DNA from: RQOF01 sp964461135
GTDB taxonomy: Bacteria > Calditrichota > Calditrichia > RBG-13-44-9
Assembly (NCBI GenBank): GCA_964461135.1
Contig: CAYWTB010000027.1
Location: forward strand, 1-51,744
Direction: 5' to 3'
Length of the DNA stretch: 51,744 nt
Each line of letters opens with the position of its first letter. Within the stretch, counting starts at the first letter, position 1. Below, piece by piece: positions 44,511 through 51,744 of the stretch. The notes beneath the pieces were generated by a model. That model had not been told where the DNA came from, did no database searches, and saw nothing but the letters and a program-made list of their open reading frames with translations. The translations under genes and the position numbers were made by a program.

Positions 44511-45386
44511 GTGAAAACCCGAGCATGGTTACTTTATGCAATGGCAGTGACAGTTTTGTGGGGAGTCTGGGGGGCATTAATCGAAATTCCGGAAAAAGCA
44601 GGATTCCCGGCTACTCTTGGATATTCAGTTTGGGCATTGACTATGGTACCGGTAGCAGTGGTTGCCTTAAGGCTTATTAAATGGAAATTAGATCATGATC
44701 AGCGGTCAATCTTATTGGGGATGAGTGCCGGGCTTTTAGGATGCGGCGGTCAATTGATTTTGTTTCAAAGTTTACGCATAGGTCCTGCTTATATTGTTTT
44801 CCCGATTATCTCTCTCTACCCGGTGGTGACTATTATACTATCGGTATTATTCCTCAAAGAGCGAGCCAGCAAACGTGCCTGGATAGGGATCATATTAGCA
44901 CTTTTAGCTATCGTCATGTTATCTTACCAACCACCTGAGAATTCCCCCGTTAAAGGTTTCCTGTGGTTGCTGCTGGCAATGATTGTCTTTTTGATGTGGG
45001 GTGTTCAAGCCTATATTATGAAATTTGCCAGTGATAGTACTAAGGAAGGAAATATGAAGGCTGAAAGTGTTGCTTTCTATACCATGACGAGCGCGGTGCT
45101 ATTGATTCCCTTAGCCTTGCTGATGACCGATTTTTCGCAGAATATTAACTGGGGATTTAGTGGAGTCTATGCGGCAGGTCTTATCCAATCCCTCAATGCC
45201 GTTGGATTCCTGTTTTTTGCCTATGCCATCCGCTATGGCAAGGCGATTATTGTGGTGCCTATGATGTCCTTAGCCCCGGTGGTTACAGTGATTCTCTCAC
45301 TTATTCTATACGCAGTAATTCCGCATCCAGTCATTATTGCCGGGATGATCATCGCCTGTATTGCTATTTATTTGCTGGCGCTATAG
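44511..45386 (+). CDS. DMT-superfamily permease (module B; paralogue of 25416-26324)
   Basis: A 291-residue, ten-helix inner-membrane protein and close paralogue of the module A permease, sharing AGFPATLGY, WALTMVP, GGQLILFQ, LKERAS, MTDFSQ, YGKAII and VIPHP segments. It lacks the charged C-terminal tail of that copy and has a short insertion (DSTKEGNMKAES) in the central loop. The GTG start follows AAAGGAAAG. It is the only transporter in this half of the locus and probably imports the sugar released by the glycosidases. Confidence 0.87.
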   Translation: MKTRAWLLYAMAVTVLWGVWGALIEIPEKAGFPATLGYSVWALTMVPVAVVALRLIKWKLDHDQRSILLGMSAGLLGCGGQLILFQSLRIGPAYIVFPIISLYPVVTIILSVLFLKERASKRAWIGIILALLAIVMLSYQPPENSPVKGFLWLLLAMIVFLMWGVQAYIMKFASDSTKEGNMKAESVAFYTMTSAVLLIPLALLMTDFSQNINWGFSGVYAAGLIQSLNAVGFLFFAYAIRYGKAIIVVPMMSLAPVVTVILSLILYAVIPHPVIIAGMIIACIAIYLLAL

Positions 45387-45446
45387 GAAGTTCTAATATA
45401 GAACAATACCGGATTATAAGTCATAATGGTTTATAAGGAGCTGTTG

Positions 45447-46142
45447 ATGGGTTCAATGAAAGAATTAAAAGAACAGGTGTGGCAAGGTAACATGGACCTC
45501 TTTAGAAAAAACCTGGTGGTTCACACTTTCGGGAATGTCAGTGGAATTGACAGAGTTGAAAATATTATTGCCATCAAACCCAGCGGGATTCCCTACCCTG
45601 AACTGACACCGGATAAAATCGTCTTGGTTGATTTGGAGAGCAGAATAGTGGACAGTAAATATAAACCTTCTTCTGATACCAAGTCACACCTGGTTCTTTA
45701 TAAAGCATTTTCTCATATTGGTGGAATTGTTCATACTCACTCTCCTTATGCCACGGCCTGGGCCCAGGCTAACAAATCGATTCCCTGCCTGGGTACTACT
45801 CATGCTGATCACGTTCAGGGAGATATACCGTGTACTGCAAAACTTACTGATAAACAGATCAAGGGTGATTATGAGACGGAGACCGCCAATCAAATAGTCA
45901 AGAGATTTTCAAACATTTCCCCTGACGAAGTTCAAATGGTTTTGGTGGCAGGACATGGTCCTTTTACCTGGGGGAAAACCACCGAGCAAGCGGTTTATAA
46001 TTCGGTGATGCTTGAAGAAATTGCAAAAATCGGCCTGTGGACCTTAATGATCAATGCTGACGTGGCCGTTATAAAAAAATCACTCATGGACAAACATTAT
46101 CTGCGCAAGCATGGAAAAGATTCTTATTATGGACAAAAATAA
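45447..46142 (+). CDS. araD: L-ribulose-5-phosphate 4-epimerase (AraD-type)
   Basis: A 231-residue class II aldolase-fold enzyme, the length of enteric AraD, that interconverts L-ribulose-5-phosphate and D-xylulose-5-phosphate. Zinc ligands match AraD: His96 and His98 (GIVHTHS) and His170 (GHGPF). GNVSGIDR, KPSGIPYPELT, KPSSDTKSHLVLYKAF, GTTHADH and the C-terminal MDKHYLRKHGKDSYYGQ are AraD-like nearly throughout. I chose ATG 45447, 6 nt after AAGGAG, giving the AraD length; an upstream ATG at 45426 is possible. L-fuculose-phosphate aldolase is the alternative, less well matched. Paired with the FucI-like isomerase it suggests pentose catabolism. Confidence 0.88.
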   Translation: MGSMKELKEQVWQGNMDLFRKNLVVHTFGNVSGIDRVENIIAIKPSGIPYPELTPDKIVLVDLESRIVDSKYKPSSDTKSHLVLYKAFSHIGGIVHTHSPYATAWAQANKSIPCLGTTHADHVQGDIPCTAKLTDKQIKGDYETETANQIVKRFSNISPDEVQMVLVAGHGPFTWGKTTEQAVYNSVMLEEIAKIGLWTLMINADVAVIKKSLMDKHYLRKHGKDSYYGQK

Positions 46143-46161
46143 TTTTTTACAGGAGTAAACA

Positions 46162-47061
46162 ATGAACACCATTACTCAAAAGGAACTTTACACCTGGTGC
46201 AAAATTCCTTATCGAAGACTTGAGAATAACTCTTTATTAAAAATACCTTTTAGACTGTGTGATGATTCTGTTGCCATGGGGAAATTAATGGCCCGTGAGT
46301 TAGTGGATGAAATTAAAAATTATAATAAAAGAGATGAGGTTATCCGGGCAATAATTCCGTGTGGACCGAGCTGCTGGTATAAGCCATTTACCGAGCTAGT
46401 GAACAAGGAAAAGGTCAATTTAAAGAGATTTGTGGTCTTTCACATGGATGAATGTCTGGACTGGCAGGGGCGTGAACTCCCCCGGAAGCATCCTTACAGT
46501 TTTAGGGGATTCATGGAGGAGCATTTTTATGCCCCGGTTGATCCTGCGTTAACAGTACCGGAAAAAAATAGAATGTGGCTTAATGCAAATAATGTGGAAA
46601 AAATAAGAGAGCGAATCTGGGAAGAACCCATCGCTATTACCTATGGAGGGTGGGGACAGGACGGCCACGTGGCCTATAATCAAGCCAGACGGCATCCCTT
46701 TAGTCAGGTGACGGTTGATGAGGTGCGTAATTCTACCGTACGTATCCAGGAAAATAATATTGATACCATTATCGCCCTGGCGCAACGGACTTTTGGCAGT
46801 GCTTATCAATTCGTTCCGCCAATGTCGGTGACCCTGGGCATGAAGGAATGTTTATCCGCTAAGAAAATCCGGCTTTTCAGCGATACTGGTGCCTGGAAGC
46901 AAACCGCCCTGCGGGTGTCTTTGTTCAGTCCCATCACCCCGGAATATCCGATCACCTTACTGCAGGAGCATCCGGATGCATTGCTTACTGCCACTATTTC
47001 CACTGCTCAGCATCCCATCAGCGAGCATACGGAATGGGATCTGGGAATTAATTTTGATTAG
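46162..47061 (+). CDS. NagB/6-phosphogluconolactonase-superfamily protein
   Basis: A 299-residue protein with the glucosamine-6-phosphate isomerase/deaminase fold: AIIPCGPSCWYKPF phosphate loop, FHMDECLDW at the ring-opening Asp region, and GGWGQDGHVAYNQAR at the active site. NagB has DGHIAFNEP there. Asp167 and His169 are kept, but Gln174 replaces the catalytic Glu (Glu148 in E. coli NagB). It is also longer than NagB (about 266 residues) and may act on a different sugar phosphate or as an isomerase or lactonase. AGGAG precedes the ATG. It lies 19 nt after araD. Confidence 0.82.
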   Translation: MNTITQKELYTWCKIPYRRLENNSLLKIPFRLCDDSVAMGKLMARELVDEIKNYNKRDEVIRAIIPCGPSCWYKPFTELVNKEKVNLKRFVVFHMDECLDWQGRELPRKHPYSFRGFMEEHFYAPVDPALTVPEKNRMWLNANNVEKIRERIWEEPIAITYGGWGQDGHVAYNQARRHPFSQVTVDEVRNSTVRIQENNIDTIIALAQRTFGSAYQFVPPMSVTLGMKECLSAKKIRLFSDTGAWKQTALRVSLFSPITPEYPITLLQEHPDALLTATISTAQHPISEHTEWDLGINFD

Positions 47062-47112
47062 AATGCAAATGAGTAAATCATAACCTCTCATTCAGGAAAG
47101 GGCAAATTTTCG

Positions 47113-48156
47113 ATGAAAGCATTAAAGGTTAATATTAAAAACCGCCATTATCAGGCCATGATTGGTGTTGGGGGAATAGGATCGGGCATGTTTTTCCGTC
47201 TCGATGGTGACCATACTCTCGGCCGTGAAGAAAGCCGCAGCGGTTATTTCCTCGATCGGAAAGATTATTGCAAACTTCATATTATCTCTCATTATGTTCA
47301 AACTTTACTGGGAAGAGATTTCAGGGTTATTCCGGTCGGGAAAGTAGGCGGAGATGATGTTGGCCAGCGATTAGTGGATGAAATGCAACAGACCGGATTT
47401 ATGATGGATTATGTGGATCGATCTTCCGGCGACCAGACACTTTTCTCATTTTGTTTTATTTATCCCGATGGAGGCGGGGGCAATATGACTACCAGCGATT
47501 CGGCCTGTTCGAAGGTTAATGCGTCATTTGTGTTGAAAGCTGAATCGGAATTTGTTCACTTTTTCGGAAAGGGTATCGCCCTGGCGGCTCCGGAAGTACC
47601 GCTGGAAGCACGGGCGACACTGCTAGAACTGGCTACGAAATACCAATTTCTGCGAGTAGCCTCATTCACTTCAGGAGAAATTGGCAGTGCAGTTCAATCC
47701 GGTTTACTGCGCCAGGTGGATTTGCTGGGGATTAACCTTGATGAAGCAGCGGCTGCGGTTGGCCTGTCTATTACCGATCATACCCCTGAAGCCATCGTGG
47801 AAGCTGCAGTGAAAACCTTTTGCGACATTAACCCAAAGATTCTACTTTCGATAACAAAAGGTAAAGACGGAAGTTGGTCCTGGGATGGATCTAAGCTTAC
47901 TCATGTACCTGTATTTCAGGTACAGGTCCAGAATACTGCCGGAGCAGGGGATGCTCATCTTGCAGGATTAATAGCAGGACTCACGGCAGGATTATCACTA
48001 TCGGAAGCCCAGCAATTAGCCACACTCACCGGTGGTTCATCGGTTGAGTCACCTCACACTATTAATAAAGAAACAGATCGGGAAGCGTTACGCAGGATAT
48101 CCGACCGTTCGAAAAATGCAATAAATAAAAATGTTTACAACTTATTGGAGGATTAA
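47113..48156 (+). CDS. PfkB-family sugar kinase (module B)
   Basis: A 347-residue ribokinase-fold kinase, longer than and clearly not a close copy of the module A enzyme. VGGIGSGMFFRLDGD opens the fold and NTAGAGDAHLAGL carries the catalytic base Asp280. A GVDRSSGDQTLFSFCFIYPDGGGG-like lid region is present. The substrate is unknown; with AraD and a FucI-like isomerase in the same run, a ketopentose such as L-ribulose is conceivable in place of the usual FGGY kinase. GAAAGGG precedes the ATG. Confidence 0.88.
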   Translation: MKALKVNIKNRHYQAMIGVGGIGSGMFFRLDGDHTLGREESRSGYFLDRKDYCKLHIISHYVQTLLGRDFRVIPVGKVGGDDVGQRLVDEMQQTGFMMDYVDRSSGDQTLFSFCFIYPDGGGGNMTTSDSACSKVNASFVLKAESEFVHFFGKGIALAAPEVPLEARATLLELATKYQFLRVASFTSGEIGSAVQSGLLRQVDLLGINLDEAAAAVGLSITDHTPEAIVEAAVKTFCDINPKILLSITKGKDGSWSWDGSKLTHVPVFQVQVQNTAGAGDAHLAGLIAGLTAGLSLSEAQQLATLTGGSSVESPHTINKETDREALRRISDRSKNAINKNVYNLLED

Positions 48157-48158
48157 CG

Positions 48159-48470
48159 ATGAGTATTACTATGCGCATTATGCAGCGATTTGATCCCACC
48201 CATGAAAATGAATTCATGGAATTGGAAAAGAAATTTGCTGAATTGGAACACGCCCGCCCGGATTACCCAAAAGGAACAAGAATGCAGCCAATATCTGCCT
48301 CTGAACCGTGCAATACCTTAATCTGGCAAAATGAATTCCCTGACATTGAATCTGCATACAAGGTTCTCGATTTTTTTAGCGGCGACCATTCACACGAAGC
48401 TTTACTGAAAAAACAGTTGCCCTATTTCAGGCAGGTAAAAATTGAGTTTTATAAAAATCTGGATTATTAG
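48159..48470 (+). CDS. small ABM-like (dimeric alpha/beta barrel) protein
   Basis: A 103-residue protein of unknown function, 2 nt after the kinase gene. The pattern is a beta strand (SITMRIMQRF), a helix (HENEFMELEKKFAELE), a second strand (TLIWQNEF), a helix and a last strand (VKIEFYKN), which suggests the antibiotic-biosynthesis-monooxygenase/NIPSNAP-type ferredoxin-like fold. Such proteins can be isomerases (LsrG) or mutarotase-like. The next gene is LsrF-like, which makes a sugar-phosphate isomerase role worth testing. The fold call is a guess from pattern. Confidence 0.6.
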   Translation: MSITMRIMQRFDPTHENEFMELEKKFAELEHARPDYPKGTRMQPISASEPCNTLIWQNEFPDIESAYKVLDFFSGDHSHEALLKKQLPYFRQVKIEFYKNLDY

Positions 48471-48568
48471 GTTAAATCTGAATCTAATCTTACATTAGAT
48501 CAAAATATAAAATATGTGTCAGAAATATATTTAAGAAATCCGTCCTAACTATTTTAGGGAGTAAAATT

Positions 48569-49396
48569 ATGCTGAAATTTCGTTTGAACAGATTATTTGG
48601 TAAATCCGGAAATTGTCTGGATGTGGCCATCGATCATGGCTTATTCAATGAAAAATCGTTTTTGAGCAGTATCGAGAATATGGAAAAAGCAGTTAAAACG
48701 ATTGTAGATGCCCGGCCCGATGCTATCCAATTGACGGTAGGGCAGGCAGAAATTCTGCAAAAAATACCCGGAAAAGAAAAACCGGCGCTGGTACTGCGTA
48801 CCGATGTAGCCAATTGCTATAATCCGGAAATTCCCGATTATTTATACAGTTACATCATAGAAGATGTTGTGGAACAAGCGGTTGCCTTAGATGCGGCCTG
48901 TGTAGTGGTGAATTTGCTGCTCTTACCCAATGAACCCGAGTTACATCATCAATGCGTGATGAATATCTCCGAACTCAAACCAAAATGTGATTATTATGGA
49001 ATGCCGCTAATGGTCGAACCGCTGGTAATGCAGCACAATAATGAGAAGGGCGGATATATGGTGGATGGTGATATCAATAAAATATTACCATTGGTTCGGC
49101 AAGCGTCTGAATTAGGGGCAGATATCATCAAGGCCGATCCTTGTGACGATATCAGCCAATATCATCGTGTCATCGAAATCGCCGGTAAACCTGTCCTGCC
49201 GCGAGGTGGTGGAAAAGCTCCGGAAAAGGAAATATTAAAGCGAACCTATGATTTGATGCAGCAGGGTTCCAGTGGCATAGTCTATGGAAGAAATATTATC
49301 CAGCATGAAAAGCCCTCTCAAATGACCAAAGCTTTGATGGCGATTGTTCATGACGGAGTAAAACCCGAAAAAGCCATGGAAATCTTAAAAGGATAA
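48569..49396 (+). CDS. class I aldolase of the DhnA/LsrF/FbaB type
   Basis: A 275-residue TIM-barrel aldolase. The Schiff-base lysine is Lys188 in ADIIKADP, and the phosphate-binding C-terminus reads LPRGGGKAP and GIVYGRNIIQHEKPSQM. AIDHGL at the N-terminus is also typical of this group. It probably cleaves a ketose (bis)phosphate formed by the preceding kinase to DHAP and an aldehyde. LsrF acts as a thiolase on a phosphorylated AI-2 product, but there is no luxS or lsr transporter here. AGGGAG precedes the ATG. Confidence 0.85.
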   Translation: MLKFRLNRLFGKSGNCLDVAIDHGLFNEKSFLSSIENMEKAVKTIVDARPDAIQLTVGQAEILQKIPGKEKPALVLRTDVANCYNPEIPDYLYSYIIEDVVEQAVALDAACVVVNLLLLPNEPELHHQCVMNISELKPKCDYYGMPLMVEPLVMQHNNEKGGYMVDGDINKILPLVRQASELGADIIKADPCDDISQYHRVIEIAGKPVLPRGGGKAPEKEILKRTYDLMQQGSSGIVYGRNIIQHEKPSQMTKALMAIVHDGVKPEKAMEILKG

Positions 49397-49491
49397 TTTA
49401 AAATATTAGTGAGATTTTGAGAGTTAAATTTTAATGATTTTTTTTAAATAAAATTAAAAATACAGAATCTAATACTTTCAGGAGTCAGCAC

Positions 49492-50655
49492 ATGACTGCT
49501 AAAAGAAAAATTCGTTGTGGCATAATCGGTTGTGGTCTGATGGGTAGGGAATTTGCGGTGGCAGCTGCCCGTTGGCCAGCCTTGTTGGATTTGAAAGTTC
49601 AACCGGAAATTGTGGCTATTTGTGATTTGAATGAGAGTTTATTTGAATGGTACCAGACGAATTTCAGCGCCATAAAAATGGTGACTACTCAATATCAGGA
49701 TTTGCTTTCGGAAAAAGATATTGATCTGATTTATTGTTCGCTTCCGCATAATTTGCATGAAAAAGTATACATTGATATTATTCAGGCTGGTAAACATTTG
49801 TTAGGAGAGAAACCTTTTGGAATCGATCTCGCTGCCAACAGCCGGATCCTGAAAGCTATCCAAATGCATCCCGAAGTATTTGTGCGGTGTTCTTCGGAAT
49901 TTCCCTTTTTTCCTGGCGCTCATGAGATCCATAAATTCATTCTAAAAAATCCCTGGGGAAGAATAATTGATGTAAACAGCGGCTTTTTACACTCCTCGGA
50001 TATCAATTTTGAAAAAGCCATCAATTGGAAAAGAATGATCGAAATTAATGGCGAGTATGGCTGCATGGGTGATCTGGGTATGCATGTCCTGCATTTACCC
50101 GTTCGCGCCGGCTGGATTCCTACCAAGGTCTTTGCCTCATTATCGAAAATTGTCAAAGAAAGGCCCGATGGTAAGGGTGGAATGGTACCCTGTAAAACCT
50201 GGGATAATGCTACCATCTGTTGTGAAGTTGATCATCCCGCTGAAAAATATAAATTCCCCATGGCCATCAAAACCTATCGGATCGCTCCTGGCGAAATTGA
50301 TACCTGGTATATCGAGGTGCTGGGTACAAATTTCAGTGCTCGATATACCACAAAATTTCCTAAAACACTACAAACCATGGAGTATAAAAATGGTGGTAAA
50401 CAAGAGTGGCGGAGCGAAGATCTGGGATATTCTTCGGTCTATAAGGCCATAACCGGTTCTATCTTCGAATTTGGATTTGCCGATGCAATTTTACAAATGT
50501 GGGCCGCATTTTTTGATGAATTTAGTAATCGCAGTAAAGATATCCCTTTTAGATGTGTAACACCGCAGGAGACCTCCCTGCAACATCAAATTTTAACCGC
50601 TGCCTTAAATTCGGGAAAGACTGGTGAGGTTGCTGTTGTTAATAAAATATCATGA
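49492..50655 (+). CDS. Gfo/Idh/MocA-family oxidoreductase
   Basis: A 387-residue NAD(P)-dependent sugar dehydrogenase-like protein. The Rossmann motif IIGCGLMGREFA starts near residue 7; the catalytic-type lysine is Lys107 in GEKPFG. A C-terminal beta-sheet domain follows, with GDLGMHVLHLP supplying the usual Asp/His pair. It has no signal peptide. Substrates of this family range over inositols, pyranoses and amino sugars. Its position between an aldolase and an isomerase suggests a side route that oxidises or epimerises the imported sugar. AGGAG precedes the ATG. Confidence 0.88.
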   Translation: MTAKRKIRCGIIGCGLMGREFAVAAARWPALLDLKVQPEIVAICDLNESLFEWYQTNFSAIKMVTTQYQDLLSEKDIDLIYCSLPHNLHEKVYIDIIQAGKHLLGEKPFGIDLAANSRILKAIQMHPEVFVRCSSEFPFFPGAHEIHKFILKNPWGRIIDVNSGFLHSSDINFEKAINWKRMIEINGEYGCMGDLGMHVLHLPVRAGWIPTKVFASLSKIVKERPDGKGGMVPCKTWDNATICCEVDHPAEKYKFPMAIKTYRIAPGEIDTWYIEVLGTNFSARYTTKFPKTLQTMEYKNGGKQEWRSEDLGYSSVYKAITGSIFEFGFADAILQMWAAFFDEFSNRSKDIPFRCVTPQETSLQHQILTAALNSGKTGEVAVVNKIS

Positions 50656-50729
50656 ATGGAACGACCTGAACTATTTAGGGAATAAATGAATAGTATTTGG
50701 ATGATTCACATAAGAAAGGAGAAAAACAA

Positions 50730-51744
50730 ATGGTAACATCTAAAGTGGGATTTATCGTCTATGGAGTTCATAAAGATGGTCTTTTAGATCCTATGGGTAC
50801 CCCTTTTATTGATGCTAAGCTGGTAAAAAATGCTAAAGAGGCTCTTAAAAAAGCCGGATTACAACTGGTTGAGCACGATCTAATCATTGCCTCCAAGAAG
50901 GAAGCCAGAGCTTGTTTTTCCAAATTCAAAAAGATGGATGATATCGATGCAGTTATTCTATTCTCCGGTACCTGGGTCTGGGCAGCCCATTTGATCGCTG
51001 CACTTCAGGATTTTTCCCGTACCGGTAAAGGCATAATTTTCTGGACCAATCCCGGTTCACAGGGCTGGAGACCGGTGGGGGGGTTGGTGATGCACGGTGC
51101 TCTGAAGGAAGTTGGTATACCGCATCGTTTTGTTTATGGCGATTATAAGGATCCTCAGGAGATTAACAAAATTGTCTCTTACTGTCGGGCCAGCCATGAA
51201 AAAAATAAACTCAACATGAGCACCATCGGAGTATTTGGAGGCCGGGGCATGGGACAGACTTGTGGAGTAGCAGATCCTTCCCAATGGATGAAAGTATTCG
51301 GAGTTGACATTGATTCACGGGATACCACGGAGTTAATTGCCACCGCCAAGAAAATATCTGCCGATGAAATCAAAAAAGCCGGGCAGGAGATACAGCCTTT
51401 TTTTTCTGATTCTATTCCCGAAGATGAAACCTCGGAACGCTCGATCAGATTGTACCTGGCCATCAAAAAAATTGTTAAAAAAGAAAATTGGGAATTCTAT
51501 ACTATTCAGTCTTTCCCGGGATTAGGAGATGATTATAGTGCCACTTGCTTTGCCCAAAGTATGATGCTGAATGATGGTGTCGGAACTTCTACTCTGAGTG
51601 ATTTCAACACCGCTATGACCGTAAAACTTTTGACTGATTTAAGCCCGGAACGGGTGTATTATGGCGATCTACAACACATTGACAAATCTAACAATGAAAT
51701 TAAGATCATTGGTGACGGTGCTTGTCCACCTTCCCTGGCTGGAA
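50730..51744 (+). CDS. L-fucose/L-arabinose isomerase-like protein, truncated by the window edge
   Basis: An open frame from ATG 50730 (AAAGGAG 8 nt upstream) that runs to the last base with no stop, giving at least 338 residues. It lacks its C-terminus in this window. VILFSGTWVWAAHLIAALQDF, GIIFWTNPGSQGWRPVGGLVMHGAL and GVFGGRGMGQTCG fit the FucI/AraA fold, and the later part (ATCFAQSMMLNDGV, SDFNTAMTVKLLTDLSP, YYGDLQH) fits the metal-binding domain of that family. It should interconvert an aldose and a ketose, probably the first step of module B. Substrate assignment is inference. Confidence 0.8.
   Translation, partial: MVTSKVGFIVYGVHKDGLLDPMGTPFIDAKLVKNAKEALKKAGLQLVEHDLIIASKKEARACFSKFKKMDDIDAVILFSGTWVWAAHLIAALQDFSRTGKGIIFWTNPGSQGWRPVGGLVMHGALKEVGIPHRFVYGDYKDPQEINKIVSYCRASHEKNKLNMSTIGVFGGRGMGQTCGVADPSQWMKVFGVDIDSRDTTELIATAKKISADEIKKAGQEIQPFFSDSIPEDETSERSIRLYLAIKKIVKKENWEFYTIQSFPGLGDDYSATCFAQSMMLNDGVGTSTLSDFNTAMTVKLLTDLSPERVYYGDLQHIDKSNNEIKIIGDGACPPSLAG

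Noticed and set aside
48159..49396. AI-2 (Lsr) quorum-signal degradation pathway
   Set aside because: There is no LsrK-type FGGY kinase, lsrACDB transporter, LsrR or LuxS; only fold-level similarity of two genes.
1..51744. CRISPR arrays, tRNA/rRNA genes, insertion sequences, phage or toxin-antitoxin genes
   Set aside because: I saw no spaced direct repeats, cloverleaf sequences, transposase motifs or integrases while reading the window.

Overview
The window reads like a chromosomal segment of an anaerobic or facultatively anaerobic Gram-negative bacterium of the FCB group (Calditrichota/KSB1/Marinimicrobia/Bacteroidota-like). The evidence is an oxygen-sensitive glycyl-radical enzyme, a TonB-dependent receptor with an N-terminal carboxypeptidase-regulatory-like domain, two proteins with type IX secretion (T9SS) C-terminal sorting domains, a PorV/UPF0164-type outer-membrane protein, and many signal-peptide-bearing hydrolases. 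The lineage is inferred from gene content only. I saw no tRNA, rRNA, CRISPR array, transposase or phage gene.

Region 1 (140-8622, all +) is a hydroxyproline and proline-peptide scavenging cluster. It encodes trans-4-hydroxy-L-proline dehydratase (HypD), an M24B Xaa-Pro peptidase, an EamA/DMT permease, a trans-3-hydroxy-L-proline dehydratase (proline-racemase family, Cys/Thr active site), an ornithine-cyclodeaminase-family enzyme suited to reduce delta1-pyrroline-2-carboxylate to proline, and a second M24B peptidase. Together they could take collagen-type peptides to free hydroxyprolines and on to proline or pyrroline-5-carboxylate. A rho-independent terminator (7141-7171) separates the first five genes from the sixth.

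Region 2 (8795-20688) is mixed housekeeping and accessory sequence on both strands: a TSUP permease, a YqjM-like ene-reductase, a BstA/YfiT-like DinB protein with an altered metal site, a methyltransferase with a signal peptide, a DUF2884-like coiled-coil protein, a Tat-signal-like aldo/keto reductase, a class V aminotransferase without the desulfurase cysteine, a short DnaJ protein, a secreted M28 peptidase, a secreted C1/bleomycin-hydrolase-type peptidase, and a 40-residue single-helix membrane protein with a strong ribosome binding site.

Region 3 (about 20850 to the right edge, all +) is a large carbohydrate-utilisation locus, somewhat more AT-rich by eye. It opens with a promoter, a perfect 20-bp palindrome and a DeoR-type regulator. 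Module A follows: SIS isomerase/deaminase, PfkB kinase, GatZ/KbaZ-like aldolase subunit and a DMT permease. A secreted block comes next: GH57-like protein, TonB receptor, T9SS cargo, PorV-like protein, beta-propeller lipoprotein, LamG-T9SS cargo, a TIM-barrel glycosidase-like protein, a clan GH-D (GH36-like) protein, an exported amidohydrolase and a second GH36-like protein. Module B closes the window: a close paralogue of the first DMT permease, AraD-type epimerase, NagB-like protein with a substituted catalytic Glu, second PfkB kinase, small ABM-like protein, LsrF/DhnA-type class I aldolase, Gfo/Idh/MocA oxidoreductase and a truncated FucI/AraA-like isomerase.

The best candidate for an undescribed system is this locus: a SusD-less TonB/PorV/T9SS surface apparatus with secreted alpha-galactosidase-clan enzymes, flanked by two parallel cytoplasmic modules that each pair a DMT permease with an isomerase/deaminase, a PfkB kinase and an aldolase. 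Its substrate cannot be fixed from sequence; an alpha-linked galactoside, galactosaminide or arabinopyranoside is a reasonable guess.
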